From: an uncultured Cocleimonas sp.
GTDB taxonomy: Bacteria; Pseudomonadota; Gammaproteobacteria; Thiotrichales; Thiotrichaceae
DNA: 11,392 nt
Direction of reading: 5' to 3'
Assembly: GCA_937974135.1 (NCBI GenBank)
Contig: CALJIH010000253.1
Location: 1 to 11,392, forward strand
The notes under the pieces are model-generated. The model was not told the origin of the DNA and searched no databases. It saw only the letters and a list, made by a program, of their open reading frames with translations. The first letter of the stretch is position 1. Each line of letters starts with the position of its first letter. Shown one piece after another: positions 1 through 6,527 of this stretch. The position numbers and the translations under genes are program-made.

Positions 1-612
1 CTAAACAGCACTTTTAATGATTTGCAGTGTTTTTTCAGCACTATTGTAATCCAAAGGCAGATACTGAGCCTGTTGATCTTTAACTAAAATCATACTTGGA
101 AAACCCTGCGCCCCGATTTGTCTTCCCAACATCATTTCAGATTCTAATTGTTGTTGGGTTTCTAATGCGTTTAATTCTTTTTCGAATTGGTCTTTATCCA
201 AACCTAAATCTGTTGCTAGTGAAATCAAAGTACTATCATCGGATGGATTTTTAGCATCCATATAATAAGCGTATTGGATCTTTTCAATCATCTCTAATTC
301 GAGATCAGGGTTTTGCTGTCGCGCAGCAATCACAGCGCGACAGGCAGGGTAGGTTGATCTTCTGGGTTCACACTTGTCCCAAAAATCAAAATTAAACTCA
401 GTGCCAGGGATATGCTGTTGGATGCGTCGCCAATAACCAGCAATATCAGATTGCATGGTCTCTAGCATAGGTTCGTTTGAATCTGGAGCTAATCCACCCA
501 GTAAATACTTAAGCTCAACTTGCTCGGGAAGCTTAGTTTTAATTTCAGTCCAAGTTGGTTTAAAACCCCAACACCAACTACACATCGGGTCGTGCACATA
601 GTAAAGTATCAT
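1..612 (-). CDS. DsbA/FrnE-like thiol-disulfide oxidoreductase, cytoplasmic
   Basis: The 203-residue protein is a thioredoxin-fold DsbA-family enzyme. Seen: it opens MILYYVHDPMCSWCWGF, giving a CSWC redox motif at C11 and C14. A helical middle region (about 60-155) follows, and a Gly-Phe-Pro step at 170-172 supplies the cis-proline expected opposite the active site. There is no signal peptide, so it probably acts in the cytoplasm, unlike periplasmic DsbA; the family resembles FrnE/COG3531 predicted isomerases. The frame stays open to 729, but ATG at 610-612 is preferred because the active site then lies at residues 11-14, as is usual in this family, and the upstream 39 residues look unrelated and would overlap the divergent lipoprotein gene. 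Stop is TAG at the first bases of the window. No clear Shine-Dalgarno precedes the start. Substrates unknown. Confidence 0.88.
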   Translation of the reverse strand: MILYYVHDPMCSWCWGFKPTWTEIKTKLPEQVELKYLLGGLAPDSNEPMLETMQSDIAGYWRRIQQHIPGTEFNFDFWDKCEPRRSTYPACRAVIAARQQNPDLELEMIEKIQYAYYMDAKNPSDDSTLISLATDLGLDKDQFEKELNALETQQQLESEMMLGRQIGAQGFPSMILVKDQQAQYLPLDYNSAEKTLQIIKSAV

Positions 613-618
613 GTATTG

Positions 619-624
619 ATTATA
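619..624 (-). promoter_or_regulatory. Possible -10 box for the DsbA-like gene (leaderless start?)
   Basis: The minus strand reads TATAAT here, a perfect -10 match, ending 6 nt before the ATG at 612. A transcript from it would start at or almost at the ATG, so it would be leaderless, which agrees with the missing Shine-Dalgarno. No good -35 is seen 15-19 nt upstream (TTTTTG at 17 nt spacing), so this is a weak call. Confidence 0.25.
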
Positions 625-635
625 GGAGATCGACG

Positions 636-986
636 ATGAAACAAAAACTACTAATGGCAACAATTCTAAGCACGATGCTTGGTTTGACAGCTTGTACACA
701 AGAAAGCCAGAACCAGATTGGCCGTGCAATTAATAATTGGACGGGTACTAACGGAATACTTGAGGTATATGCAGGACCTACGCTTATAAAACGTTTTATG
801 AAAATTGATAAATTAACCACGGCCTTAGGCACCAGTAATGATAAAGACCGACCATACCGTTATGGCTATGGCTTTATGGATGCAAATTTAAATGGTTCGA
901 TTGATGCTGATGAAAAGAAGAAAGTTTACTTTGAGTTCAGTGATTATTCGACGTCCTATATATTCTTTGAAGATCCTAATAGCTAA
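636..986 (+). CDS. Small lipoprotein with a single EF-hand-type calcium loop
   Basis: The 116-residue protein starts with a lipoprotein signal: MKQK, a hydrophobic stretch, then lipobox LTAC with the acylated cysteine at C20. T21-Q22 follow, with no aspartate at +2, so outer-membrane sorting is likely. Residues 82-93 read DANLNGSIDADE, which fits the EF-hand loop pattern at ligand positions 1, 3, 5 and 12 (D82, N84, N86, E93) with G87 and I89 in place. The rest is rich in aromatics (NWTG at 34-37, RPYRYGYGF at 72-80, YFEFSDYS at 98-105) and looks like a compact domain I cannot name. The start is well supported by AGGAGA at 624-629, 6 nt upstream. The divergent neighbour starts only 23 bp away. 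Function unknown; calcium binding is inferred from the motif alone. Confidence 0.85.
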   Translation: MKQKLLMATILSTMLGLTACTQESQNQIGRAINNWTGTNGILEVYAGPTLIKRFMKIDKLTTALGTSNDKDRPYRYGYGFMDANLNGSIDADEKKKVYFEFSDYSTSYIFFEDPNS

Positions 987-1056
987 CTAGCTAAAATCAA
1001 CTCATTTTATAAGTAGACGCCTTTTTGCGTTCATCTTAGATAAATGTATAAACAGC

Positions 1057-1062
1057 TATAAT
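1057..1062 (+). promoter_or_regulatory. Putative -10 box upstream of the SPOR-domain gene
   Basis: TATAAT is a perfect -10 consensus in the gap before the gene at 1124. No convincing -35 lies 16-18 nt upstream (for example CTTAGA at 1035-1040), so activation or an extended-type promoter would be needed. The predicted transcription start near 1068-1070 falls in the left arm of the adjoining dyad, so the arm may act as an operator. Confidence 0.4.
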
Positions 1063-1119
1063 TCCCCTAATAGATAATCTCTGGTTTATTCTTAGAACTA
1101 GAGATTCTGTTAGGGGAAT
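1061..1119 (+). promoter_or_regulatory. Two-part inverted repeat covering the 5' leader and Shine-Dalgarno of the SPOR gene
   Basis: ATTCCCCTAA at 1061-1070 is perfectly complementary to TTAGGGGAAT at 1110-1119. Inside it, AATCTCT at 1076-1082 pairs with AGAGATT at 1100-1106, extended by GGTTT (1083-1087) against GAACT (1095-1099) with G-U pairs, leaving a 7-nt loop. The arms are separated by 5 and 3 unpaired bases. The right outer arm contains AGGGG (1112-1116), the ribosome binding site of the start at 1124, so the folded RNA would hide it. If transcription starts near 1069 the outer stem would not form fully in RNA, and the repeat could instead be a pair of DNA operator half-sites. Confidence 0.5.
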
Positions 1120-1123
1120 AATA

Positions 1124-1636
1124 ATGAAAAATAATACCTATCAAGCTAACGCTAAAGACTGTAGTTTGAGTCCGTTTCTTTCTCGAAATGGCGAAATGAA
1201 ACGCATAAAAAACCAAGCGGGTTTTGTTAATAAGTTACTGTTAATGTTTATTATTGGCGGCTTAGGATACAGTGCATTTATCGCTAAAAACAAAGGTTTG
1301 ATTTCTTTTGATCAAACAAAATCATTTGTTGGCAACTTATCAAAAAAAGCATCTGAAAAATTTGCGAGTAGTAACGATGGTTTTACCGGTTATGGTGTGC
1401 AATTGATGGCGACAAAACAGCTAGATCAAGCTAAAACTGTCATGAATGATTTTGCTCGTGATGGTTATTCAGCTTTTGTTGTGGCGAGTAAAAATAAAGG
1501 TCGTACTTTATATAAAGTTAGATTAGGCCCATATTCGTACAAACCTGAAGCCGTTGCAGTGCAGGATAAGGTGGTACGTCGTTATCCGAATAACCCTTAT
1601 GTGAAAAGCAGTTTAGTTATCTACAAGCCTAATTAA
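1124..1636 (+). CDS. Membrane-anchored SPOR-domain protein
   Basis: The 170-residue protein has a short basic N-terminus, one membrane segment at about 37-54 (from KLLLMFIIGG), a spacer, and a C-terminal SPOR domain (about 89-168) recognisable from GYGVQLMA at its start, the spaced hydrophobic repeats, and LYKVRLGPYS followed by a helix. The topology is a bitopic inner-membrane protein with a periplasmic SPOR domain. Established: SPOR domains bind denuded glycan at division septa (FtsN, DamX, DedD, RlpA). It lacks the long linkers of FtsN and DamX, so it may be a reduced DedD- or FtsN-like factor (inference). ATG at 1124 has AGGGG 7 nt upstream. ATG at 1196 (M25, starting MKRIKNQAG) is a plausible alternative with a more natural N-terminus but a weaker ribosome site. 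Convergent with cpoB. Confidence 0.82.
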   Translation: MKNNTYQANAKDCSLSPFLSRNGEMKRIKNQAGFVNKLLLMFIIGGLGYSAFIAKNKGLISFDQTKSFVGNLSKKASEKFASSNDGFTGYGVQLMATKQLDQAKTVMNDFARDGYSAFVVASKNKGRTLYKVRLGPYSYKPEAVAVQDKVVRRYPNNPYVKSSLVIYKPN

Positions 1637-1650
1637 AGGCGAAACTGTTA

Positions 1651-1674
1651 AAAAGTAGGGGGGTGTCTTTTTTA
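1651..1674 (+). repeat. Dispersed G-run/T-run repeat, copy 1
   Basis: The core AAGTAGGGGGGTGTC at 1653-1667 is followed by six T and an A. It differs from copy 2 at one core position and from copy 3 at one other. It sits 14 bp after the SPOR gene stop and 22 bp before the end of cpoB, between convergent genes. The shared sequence weakens leftwards, with only AAAC at 1642-1645 matching the other copies. Confidence 0.75.
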
Positions 1675-1691
1675 TATTTAAAAGACTTTTT
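1665..1691 (+). terminator. Possible intrinsic terminator between the SPOR gene and cpoB
   Basis: GTCTTTT (1665-1671) pairs with AAAAGAC (1680-1686) across an 8-nt loop, followed by five T (1687-1691). The stem is 7 bp but AT-rich. An outer AAAAA (1650-1654) could also pair with the T-run, leaving the G-run of the repeat as a bulge. It is placed to end plus-strand transcription from the SPOR gene; it is less convincing for cpoB on the other strand. Confidence 0.4.
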
Positions 1692-1695
1692 GCGC

Positions 1696-2592
1696 TTAAT
1701 TTCCAGCTGCCTTCATCTTTTCTAATCGTTTAGTCGCTAGATTAACCGCATTCTTATTGTCAGGAAAATATTTCAAAACATCTTCAAATGTTCTGCGTGC
1801 GTAAGTCCAGTTTTTTAACGCATAAAAACTATAACCCAGTTTAATCGCTGCATCAGGTGCTTTACTACTATTTTTATATTTTTGTAAAACCTTAATAAAT
1901 TCTTTTACTGCGCCCTTGTAGTTATTATGAGAATACATAATCTCACCAATCCAATACTGGGCATTTGCAGCTAGTGGGCTGTTTGGTTGAAGTTTAATAT
2001 AATCTTCAAATGCACGAGTTGCAGCCGTTGGTGATGAGCTCATTTTGTTAAATGCTTGTTGATACGTTTCTTTTTCGTAATCGCTTGGCGCTCTGGGCTT
2101 GCCTGCTGTGCTTGCAGAACTATTGTCAGTTTCTTTTGCAGGCAGTGTTTTAACCCCGTCAGTTTTCACTGTAACCGGGGCAGCTGCGGTTGGTTTAGCA
2201 GGAGTTGCAGGTTCTTGTTTTGGCGCAGCAGGTTTTGCTGGTGCTTCTTTTACAGGTGTCGGCGTTGCCACTACTGCTGCGGGTTTCTCAACCTTAGTGT
2301 CAGTTTTTTGTTCAGTAGACGCTTGCTGTTGAGTATTTTGCTTCATGCTAGAACGAAGCTCATCTATTTGCTCGTCAACGTTCAGAAAACCTTGTTTTTG
2401 CACTTTCTTTAGTTGTTCGATTTGATGCTTTAAAACTTCATTCTGACCTGTTAGCTCGCGCGATTTTTTCTCTAAAATCTCTAAACGCTGAAAAATTTGA
2501 ATAATTGATTCAGGGTTCACTTCAGCGTTTGCAGGCGAGAGCAGTATTATTAGGCTCAGAAAAAAGCTGATTCCTAATTTACTTTTATACAT
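1696..2592 (-). CDS. cpoB: Cell division coordinator CpoB (YbgF)
   Basis: The 298-residue periplasmic protein is the last gene of the Tol-Pal cluster. A signal peptide (1-23, cut after ANA) is followed by a coiled coil (about 27-80; in E. coli this segment trimerises the protein and binds TolA), a long Pro/Ala/Lys/Thr-rich linker (about 85-168), and a C-terminal TPR domain (about 172-298) with repeats of the kind AANAQYWIGEIMY and APDAAIKLGYSFYAL. Established role: CpoB coordinates PBP1B/LpoB peptidoglycan synthesis with Tol-driven outer-membrane constriction. The linker is longer than in the roughly 260-residue E. coli protein. The start is supported by AAAGGGG about 7 nt upstream (2599-2605). 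It lies 34 nt after pal, with a hairpin in the gap. Confidence 0.93.
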   Translation of the reverse strand: MYKSKLGISFFLSLIILLSPANAEVNPESIIQIFQRLEILEKKSRELTGQNEVLKHQIEQLKKVQKQGFLNVDEQIDELRSSMKQNTQQQASTEQKTDTKVEKPAAVVATPTPVKEAPAKPAAPKQEPATPAKPTAAAPVTVKTDGVKTLPAKETDNSSASTAGKPRAPSDYEKETYQQAFNKMSSSPTAATRAFEDYIKLQPNSPLAANAQYWIGEIMYSHNNYKGAVKEFIKVLQKYKNSSKAPDAAIKLGYSFYALKNWTYARRTFEDVLKYFPDNKNAVNLATKRLEKMKAAGN

Positions 2593-2605
2593 ATATTTCC
2601 CCTTT

Positions 2606-2634
2606 ATTATTGATGACTACTGAAAATCAATAAT
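2606..2634 (-). promoter_or_regulatory. Intercistronic hairpin at the pal stop / cpoB leader
   Basis: ATTATTGAT at 2606-2614 is a perfect 9-bp inverted repeat of ATCAATAAT at 2626-2634, with an 11-nt loop. In the minus-strand mRNA the stem contains the pal stop codon (2627-2629) and ends directly before the cpoB Shine-Dalgarno (2599-2605). No T-run follows on the minus strand, so it is not a standard terminator; an mRNA stability or translation-tuning element is more likely. Confidence 0.45.
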
Positions 2635-3262
2635 CATCATATTTAATCTCAACACGACGATTCTTTTGCCATGCAGAAGGACTGTGTCCGCTAACTACAG
2701 GTACTTCTTCACCAAATCCGATAGTTTTTAACTGATCACTTCTTGGACCTTGCGCGACCATGATATTTTTTACGGATTGTGATCGAGCTTCAGATAATGC
2801 CACATTATATTCTCGTGATCCACGTTCATCTGCGTGTCCTTCGAGGCGCATTTTTAAATTTGGGTATTTAGCAAGTAACTTAGAATGCGTATTGATTAAA
2901 ACCATATATTCAGGGCGAATTGATGATCTATTGTAATCGAAGTAAATCACTCTCTGAGAGAGTAGATTGTTAGGGTCATTTAAGCCTGCAAGTGTAATGT
3001 CCTGAGTATTATTGGGATCGTTATTGCTACCTGGTAAATAATTGAAATTACTTCCATTCTGTTCTGATGTGGAAACTTTTGAGCTGCCATCAGGATTTAA
3101 AGTGCCATTGGTTGCACCATTATTCGTTTTACTACTTACTACCGGTTTCTTAATATCACCACCACTACCTATGGTTTCTTTTACAGACTGGCTACTACAA
3201 GCAGTTAAGGCTATTGCACTCATTAGCACGGTAAATGTTGTTCTAATTGTTGTTTTTCTCAT
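2627..3262 (-). CDS. pal: Peptidoglycan-associated lipoprotein Pal
   Basis: The 211-residue outer-membrane lipoprotein ties the outer membrane to peptidoglycan. A lipoprotein signal with lipobox LTAC places the acylated cysteine at C22, followed by SS (outer-membrane sorting). Residues about 23-100 form a long Asn/Ser/Gly-rich flexible tether, and about 103-211 form an OmpA-C-like domain. Its signature segments are present: VIYFDYNRSSI, LEGHADERGSREYN, LSEARSQSV and QKNRRVEI. These include the Asp and Arg that in this family hold meso-diaminopimelate. At 211 residues it is longer than E. coli Pal (173), mostly through the tether. AAGGA 7 nt upstream supports the start. It lies 40 nt after tolB and is expected to bind TolB. 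Confidence 0.96.
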   Translation of the reverse strand: MRKTTIRTTFTVLMSAIALTACSSQSVKETIGSGGDIKKPVVSSKTNNGATNGTLNPDGSSKVSTSEQNGSNFNYLPGSNNDPNNTQDITLAGLNDPNNLLSQRVIYFDYNRSSIRPEYMVLINTHSKLLAKYPNLKMRLEGHADERGSREYNVALSEARSQSVKNIMVAQGPRSDQLKTIGFGEEVPVVSGHSPSAWQKNRRVEIKYDDY

Positions 3263-3302
3263 AACTAATTCCTTCTATATCTATATAGTGTTGATTTGCA
3301 AG

Positions 3303-4553
3303 TTATTGGTTTAAATAAGGTGACCAAGCAGGCTCACGAACATCGCCAACAGGCGAGGTTAAAAATTGTCTAGATTTGGCGTTATCGCTAACAACAGCAA
3401 GGGTGTTATCACCATTTTTTAGCGTTGTATATGCAACCATCGCACCATTGGGTGAAAGCGTTGGTGATTCGTCTAATTGCCCGTTAGAAAGCGTATCTGC
3501 ACCTGAATTATTTACGGATCTAATAGCAATATTAAATGCCCCACGGTTGCCTCTAACAAAGGCGAGTTTTTTATTGGCGATATCTGCCGCACTATTGTAC
3601 TTACCATCGAAAGTTAAACGTTGGGCAGTACCACCGGCAGCTGAAATTCGATAAAGCTGTGGGCTACCACCACGATTTGAAGTGAAAATTATTGAATTAG
3701 TGCCGCTCCATGCCGGTTCGGTATCAATTGCCGATGAGGTCGTTACACGCGTTAAACGTCCATTATTAACATTGGCCACATATATATCCGGACTACCATT
3801 GATGGATAAACTCATGGCTAGACGATTACCATCGGGTGACCAAGCAGGAGCGCCATTAATTCCATCTCTGGCAGAAATTTTACGTTTTTGACCGGTAAAT
3901 ATATTTTGTACGTAAATCGCAGAAGTGTTTTCTTCGAATGATACATACGCTAATTGTTGTGCATTTGGTGACCATGCTGGTGACATTACAGGTAAACGTG
4001 ATGTCAGAATTGCTTTTGGTCTATGCCCATCAGAATCAGATACATATAATCTAAATAAGCGATTATCACTGGTTTTATTGGTAACCGTTACGTACGCCAA
4101 ACGCGTATCAAATGCTCCTTTTTCACGTGTTATTTTCTCATAAATTTTATCAGCTGCTTGATGCGCGACACGGCGACTATTGCTGTTAGATGAAATCTTA
4201 TAAATAGTTTTTGCATTGTCTGAGGTGCTGGTGAGTTCTACTTCTAACCCCCCATTTAAAGGCTTGCCACGAACGATATAATCAGCAATATTAGAATATG
4301 CGCCGCCATTTAATACTGATCCATAAGGTGGTAGATTATTGATTTTACTTCTATTGACTACAGTAAAGCGTCCACTACGTTTTAAATCAGCTTCAATGAT
4401 GCCATTAGCCCCGCCAGGGATGTTAGCAAGATAGATAGGAATCCCATCATCGCTGGTTTTAGAAATGCGTAATTCTAACTCAGCTATTGCCACAGTTGAG
4501 CTAATGAACAACAAGACTGTCAGTAAAAATTTGTATTTGTTTGTATTTGCCAT
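3303..4553 (-). CDS. tolB: Tol-Pal system beta-propeller protein TolB
   Basis: The 416-residue periplasmic protein is slightly shorter than E. coli TolB (430). A signal peptide (1-24, ending AIA) precedes a mature N-terminus starting ELELRISK, the region that in E. coli TolB forms the TolA-binding box. An alpha/beta domain (about 30-165, with GIIEADLKRSGRF) leads to a six-bladed propeller (about 170-416) seen as repeated AWSPxxxxLA units (near 192, 236, 281 and 365) and a final EPAWSPYLNQ. Established role: it shuttles between Pal and TolA during constriction. It starts 5 nt after the tolA stop; only a weak GGA lies in front, so translation is probably coupled to tolA. Confidence 0.96.
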   Translation of the reverse strand: MANTNKYKFLLTVLLFISSTVAIAELELRISKTSDDGIPIYLANIPGGANGIIEADLKRSGRFTVVNRSKINNLPPYGSVLNGGAYSNIADYIVRGKPLNGGLEVELTSTSDNAKTIYKISSNSNSRRVAHQAADKIYEKITREKGAFDTRLAYVTVTNKTSDNRLFRLYVSDSDGHRPKAILTSRLPVMSPAWSPNAQQLAYVSFEENTSAIYVQNIFTGQKRKISARDGINGAPAWSPDGNRLAMSLSINGSPDIYVANVNNGRLTRVTTSSAIDTEPAWSGTNSIIFTSNRGGSPQLYRISAAGGTAQRLTFDGKYNSAADIANKKLAFVRGNRGAFNIAIRSVNNSGADTLSNGQLDESPTLSPNGAMVAYTTLKNGDNTLAVVSDNAKSRQFLTSPVGDVREPAWSPYLNQ

Positions 4554-4558
4554 ACTTA

Positions 4559-6097
4559 TTAGTCCATTTTAAACGTAATAGTTCGATCAGATTTACTAAA
4601 ATTATATTTACTCGGCGGTCTTGGCAAGGGTTCTGAGCGCTCAAATGCTTCACGAACAGATGCGCAAAACTCTGGATTACCTGTACAAGATTGAACATTT
4701 ATTCCGCTGGATATAAAACCACTATTCGAAATGGTGATTTTTACCCTTGCCTGTTTGCCTTTTGTGCCTGGTGGTGGATGCCAACGTCTTTTTACATGAG
4801 CTTGAACACGTCCACCCCATGAGACTTGTGCTCCTCTGCGTTCTTTTGAAAGTGATTTTTGCCTTGCAGCAGCAATCGCATCGGATTTTCTTTTAGCTTC
4901 AGCAGCCGCAGCTTCAGCTTTTTTCTTATCTTGTGCTTCTTGCCATTTGCGGTGATATTCTGCCTTTTTGGCAGCTAATTCTTTAGCTTCTTGTGCAGCT
5001 TTTTCTCTTGCTGCTTTCTCTCTAGCGGCTTTAGCTGCAGCAATTCGTTCTGCTTTTGCTTTTTCGGCTTTTTGTTTAGCGATACGCTCTGCTTCTTCTT
5101 TTTCACGCTTTTCTTTTGCCAGTTTTTCAGCTGCTTCTTTTTTAGCTTTCTCTTTGGCGGCGGCTTTTCGTGCTGCTTCCTTTTTTGCTTCTTCACGGGC
5201 CTTTTTCTTTGCAGCTAACTTTTTGGCTTTTTCCTTTGCCTTTTTTTCTGCTCTTCGCTTGGCCGCTTTTTCAGCCTTTTCCTTGGCTTTCTTCTCAGCA
5301 AGACGTTTTGTTTTTTCTTCTTCTTTCTTTTTAGCTTTCTCTCGAGCGATTTTTTTCCTTTCTTCTTCAGCCTTCTTTTTCGCTAAAGCAAGAGCTTCGG
5401 CTTTTTGTTTCTCTGCTTCGGCTTCTTCCGCTTCTTTACGTTGTCGTTCTTGAAGTTTTTTAGTTTCCGCTATTTTTCTTTCTTGTTCGACTTTTTCAGC
5501 GGCTTCCCTTTCGACAATTTCCTGCTCCTCGCGCTTTTTCTGATCTAGTTCTTCTGCTTGTTTTTTCTCTAACGCTGCTTTTTCCGCAAGGGCTTGTTCT
5601 TCACGTTTCTTGTCTTCAAGTTCTTTTTGTTTTTGTGCTTCTGCAAGTTTACGTTCTTCAAGCAATTTCGCAGCTTGCTTTTCTTTTACTTCTTTTAATT
5701 TCTGCGCTTCAAGTGCCGCTAATTTTAATGCCTCTTGCTTTCTTTTTTCTTCCGCTAATTTCTCTTTTATCAGCTCTTGTTGTTTTAACTTTTCGTCTTT
5801 GATACGTTTTTCTTCGAGCAATTTTTCTTTTGCAAGTTTCTCTTTTCGTGCAGCATCTTGAGCTTTTAATTCTTCTAAAACCTCCTGTTCTGGCTTTTTA
5901 GCAGATTCTTCTTCAGCAACGTTGTTTGCTTGTGGCTCTAGCGAGTCAGATACCACCAATGAAACTGGTATCCCGGCATCTGCTATCTTTGGTCTTTTGG
6001 TCCAATCGAAGCTGAAGAAGAATATACCAGCGATGATAAGGTGAAATATCACCGCTCCAATTACTGCTCCAGGATGTTTTGCTAACAGTTTGAACAT
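4559..6097 (-). CDS. tolA: Cell envelope integrity protein TolA
   Basis: The 512-residue protein links the inner-membrane TolQR motor to TolB-Pal. Domain I is a short N-terminus with one membrane helix (about 11-30). Its motif is A15-xxx-H19-xx-I22-xxx-F26, so the TolQ-contacting His is kept while the Ser/Leu/Leu of E. coli are replaced. Domain II (about 65-420) is a very long Lys/Glu/Ala coiled coil, with units such as KKAEEERKK and EKAKKEAAEK. Domain III (about 424-512) has VSWGGRVQAHVKRRW, ITISNSGFI and PLPRPP, typical of TolA C-terminal domains, plus C471 and C478, which may form a disulfide. E. coli TolA is 421 residues; the excess is in the coiled coil. The gap to tolR is 2 nt, so coupled translation is likely. 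The strong Lys bias makes the plus strand here T-rich and yields several false open frames. Confidence 0.95.
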   Translation of the reverse strand: MFKLLAKHPGAVIGAVIFHLIIAGIFFFSFDWTKRPKIADAGIPVSLVVSDSLEPQANNVAEEESAKKPEQEVLEELKAQDAARKEKLAKEKLLEEKRIKDEKLKQQELIKEKLAEEKRKQEALKLAALEAQKLKEVKEKQAAKLLEERKLAEAQKQKELEDKKREEQALAEKAALEKKQAEELDQKKREEQEIVEREAAEKVEQERKIAETKKLQERQRKEAEEAEAEKQKAEALALAKKKAEEERKKIAREKAKKKEEEKTKRLAEKKAKEKAEKAAKRRAEKKAKEKAKKLAAKKKAREEAKKEAARKAAAKEKAKKEAAEKLAKEKREKEEAERIAKQKAEKAKAERIAAAKAAREKAAREKAAQEAKELAAKKAEYHRKWQEAQDKKKAEAAAAEAKRKSDAIAAARQKSLSKERRGAQVSWGGRVQAHVKRRWHPPPGTKGKQARVKITISNSGFISSGINVQSCTGNPEFCASVREAFERSEPLPRPPSKYNFSKSDRTITFKMD

Positions 6098-6099
6098 GA

Positions 6100-6525
6100 C
6101 TATTGCTGATTAGAGACTGGCTCTGTCATCCAGCTGATTTTCTTTGCGCCAGCTTTTTGTGCTGCAAGCATAGCTTGAGTTACATGGGTGTGAATCGCAT
6201 TACCATCGGCACGAATGTAAACGGGGCGATTGCCAGTTTCACCCAGTTGGCCTTGCATTTGCTGTGTTAGTTCAGTGTTACTGATGATTTCTTCAGAGTT
6301 GCCTAAGCTAAGATCCCCATTTTCACGAATCACGATAAAAAGAGGCGTTTGATTGCTATCACTTTCTAATAGATCAGCATTAGCTTCGGGCATATTTACA
6401 TTGACGCCTGACTGCATCATTGGCGCTGTAACCATAAAAATGACCAGCAATACCAACATCACATCGATATAGGGTACAACATTCATTTCTGCCATAGCAC
6501 GGCGTTTTTTATTTCGACGAGACAT
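6100..6525 (-). CDS. tolR: Tol-Pal motor subunit TolR
   Basis: The 141-residue inner-membrane protein belongs to the ExbD/TolR family. A basic N-terminus (MSRRNKKRR) and MNVVPYIDVMLVLLVIFMV give one membrane helix (about 17-36) with the proton-conducting Asp at D21, equivalent to D23 of E. coli TolR. A periplasmic domain (about 60-130) follows with PVYIRADGNA, the typical dimerising and peptidoglycan-binding fold. Its length equals the family norm (about 142). It lies 2 nt after tolQ and 2 nt before tolA; AAGGAC inside the tolQ end lies about 11 nt before the start. Confidence 0.97.
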   Translation of the reverse strand: MSRRNKKRRAMAEMNVVPYIDVMLVLLVIFMVTAPMMQSGVNVNMPEANADLLESDSNQTPLFIVIRENGDLSLGNSEEIISNTELTQQMQGQLGETGNRPVYIRADGNAIHTHVTQAMLAAQKAGAKKISWMTEPVSNQQ

Positions 6526-6527
6526 GC

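Noticed and set aside
1015..1035. Possible terminator after the lipoprotein gene (ACGC...GCGT around a CTTTTT loop)
   Set aside because: The stem is only 4 bp and no T-run follows it.
2056..2412. Plus-strand open frames opposite the cpoB linker
   Set aside because: They arise from the low-complexity Pro/Ala/Lys codons of cpoB; the Cys- and Phe-rich products resemble no protein.
3275..3288. CTATA/TATAG hairpin in the tolB-pal gap
   Set aside because: Five A/T-rich pairs with a 4-nt loop are expected by chance in this AT-rich gap.
4501..4698. Minus-strand 65-codon frame across the tolA/tolB junction
   Set aside because: It lies fully inside two well-supported genes in another frame.
4968..5861. 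Plus-strand open frames rich in Ser, Phe and Ala opposite tolA
   Set aside because: They are mirror images of the Lys/Glu/Ala coiled-coil codons of tolA and have no independent support.
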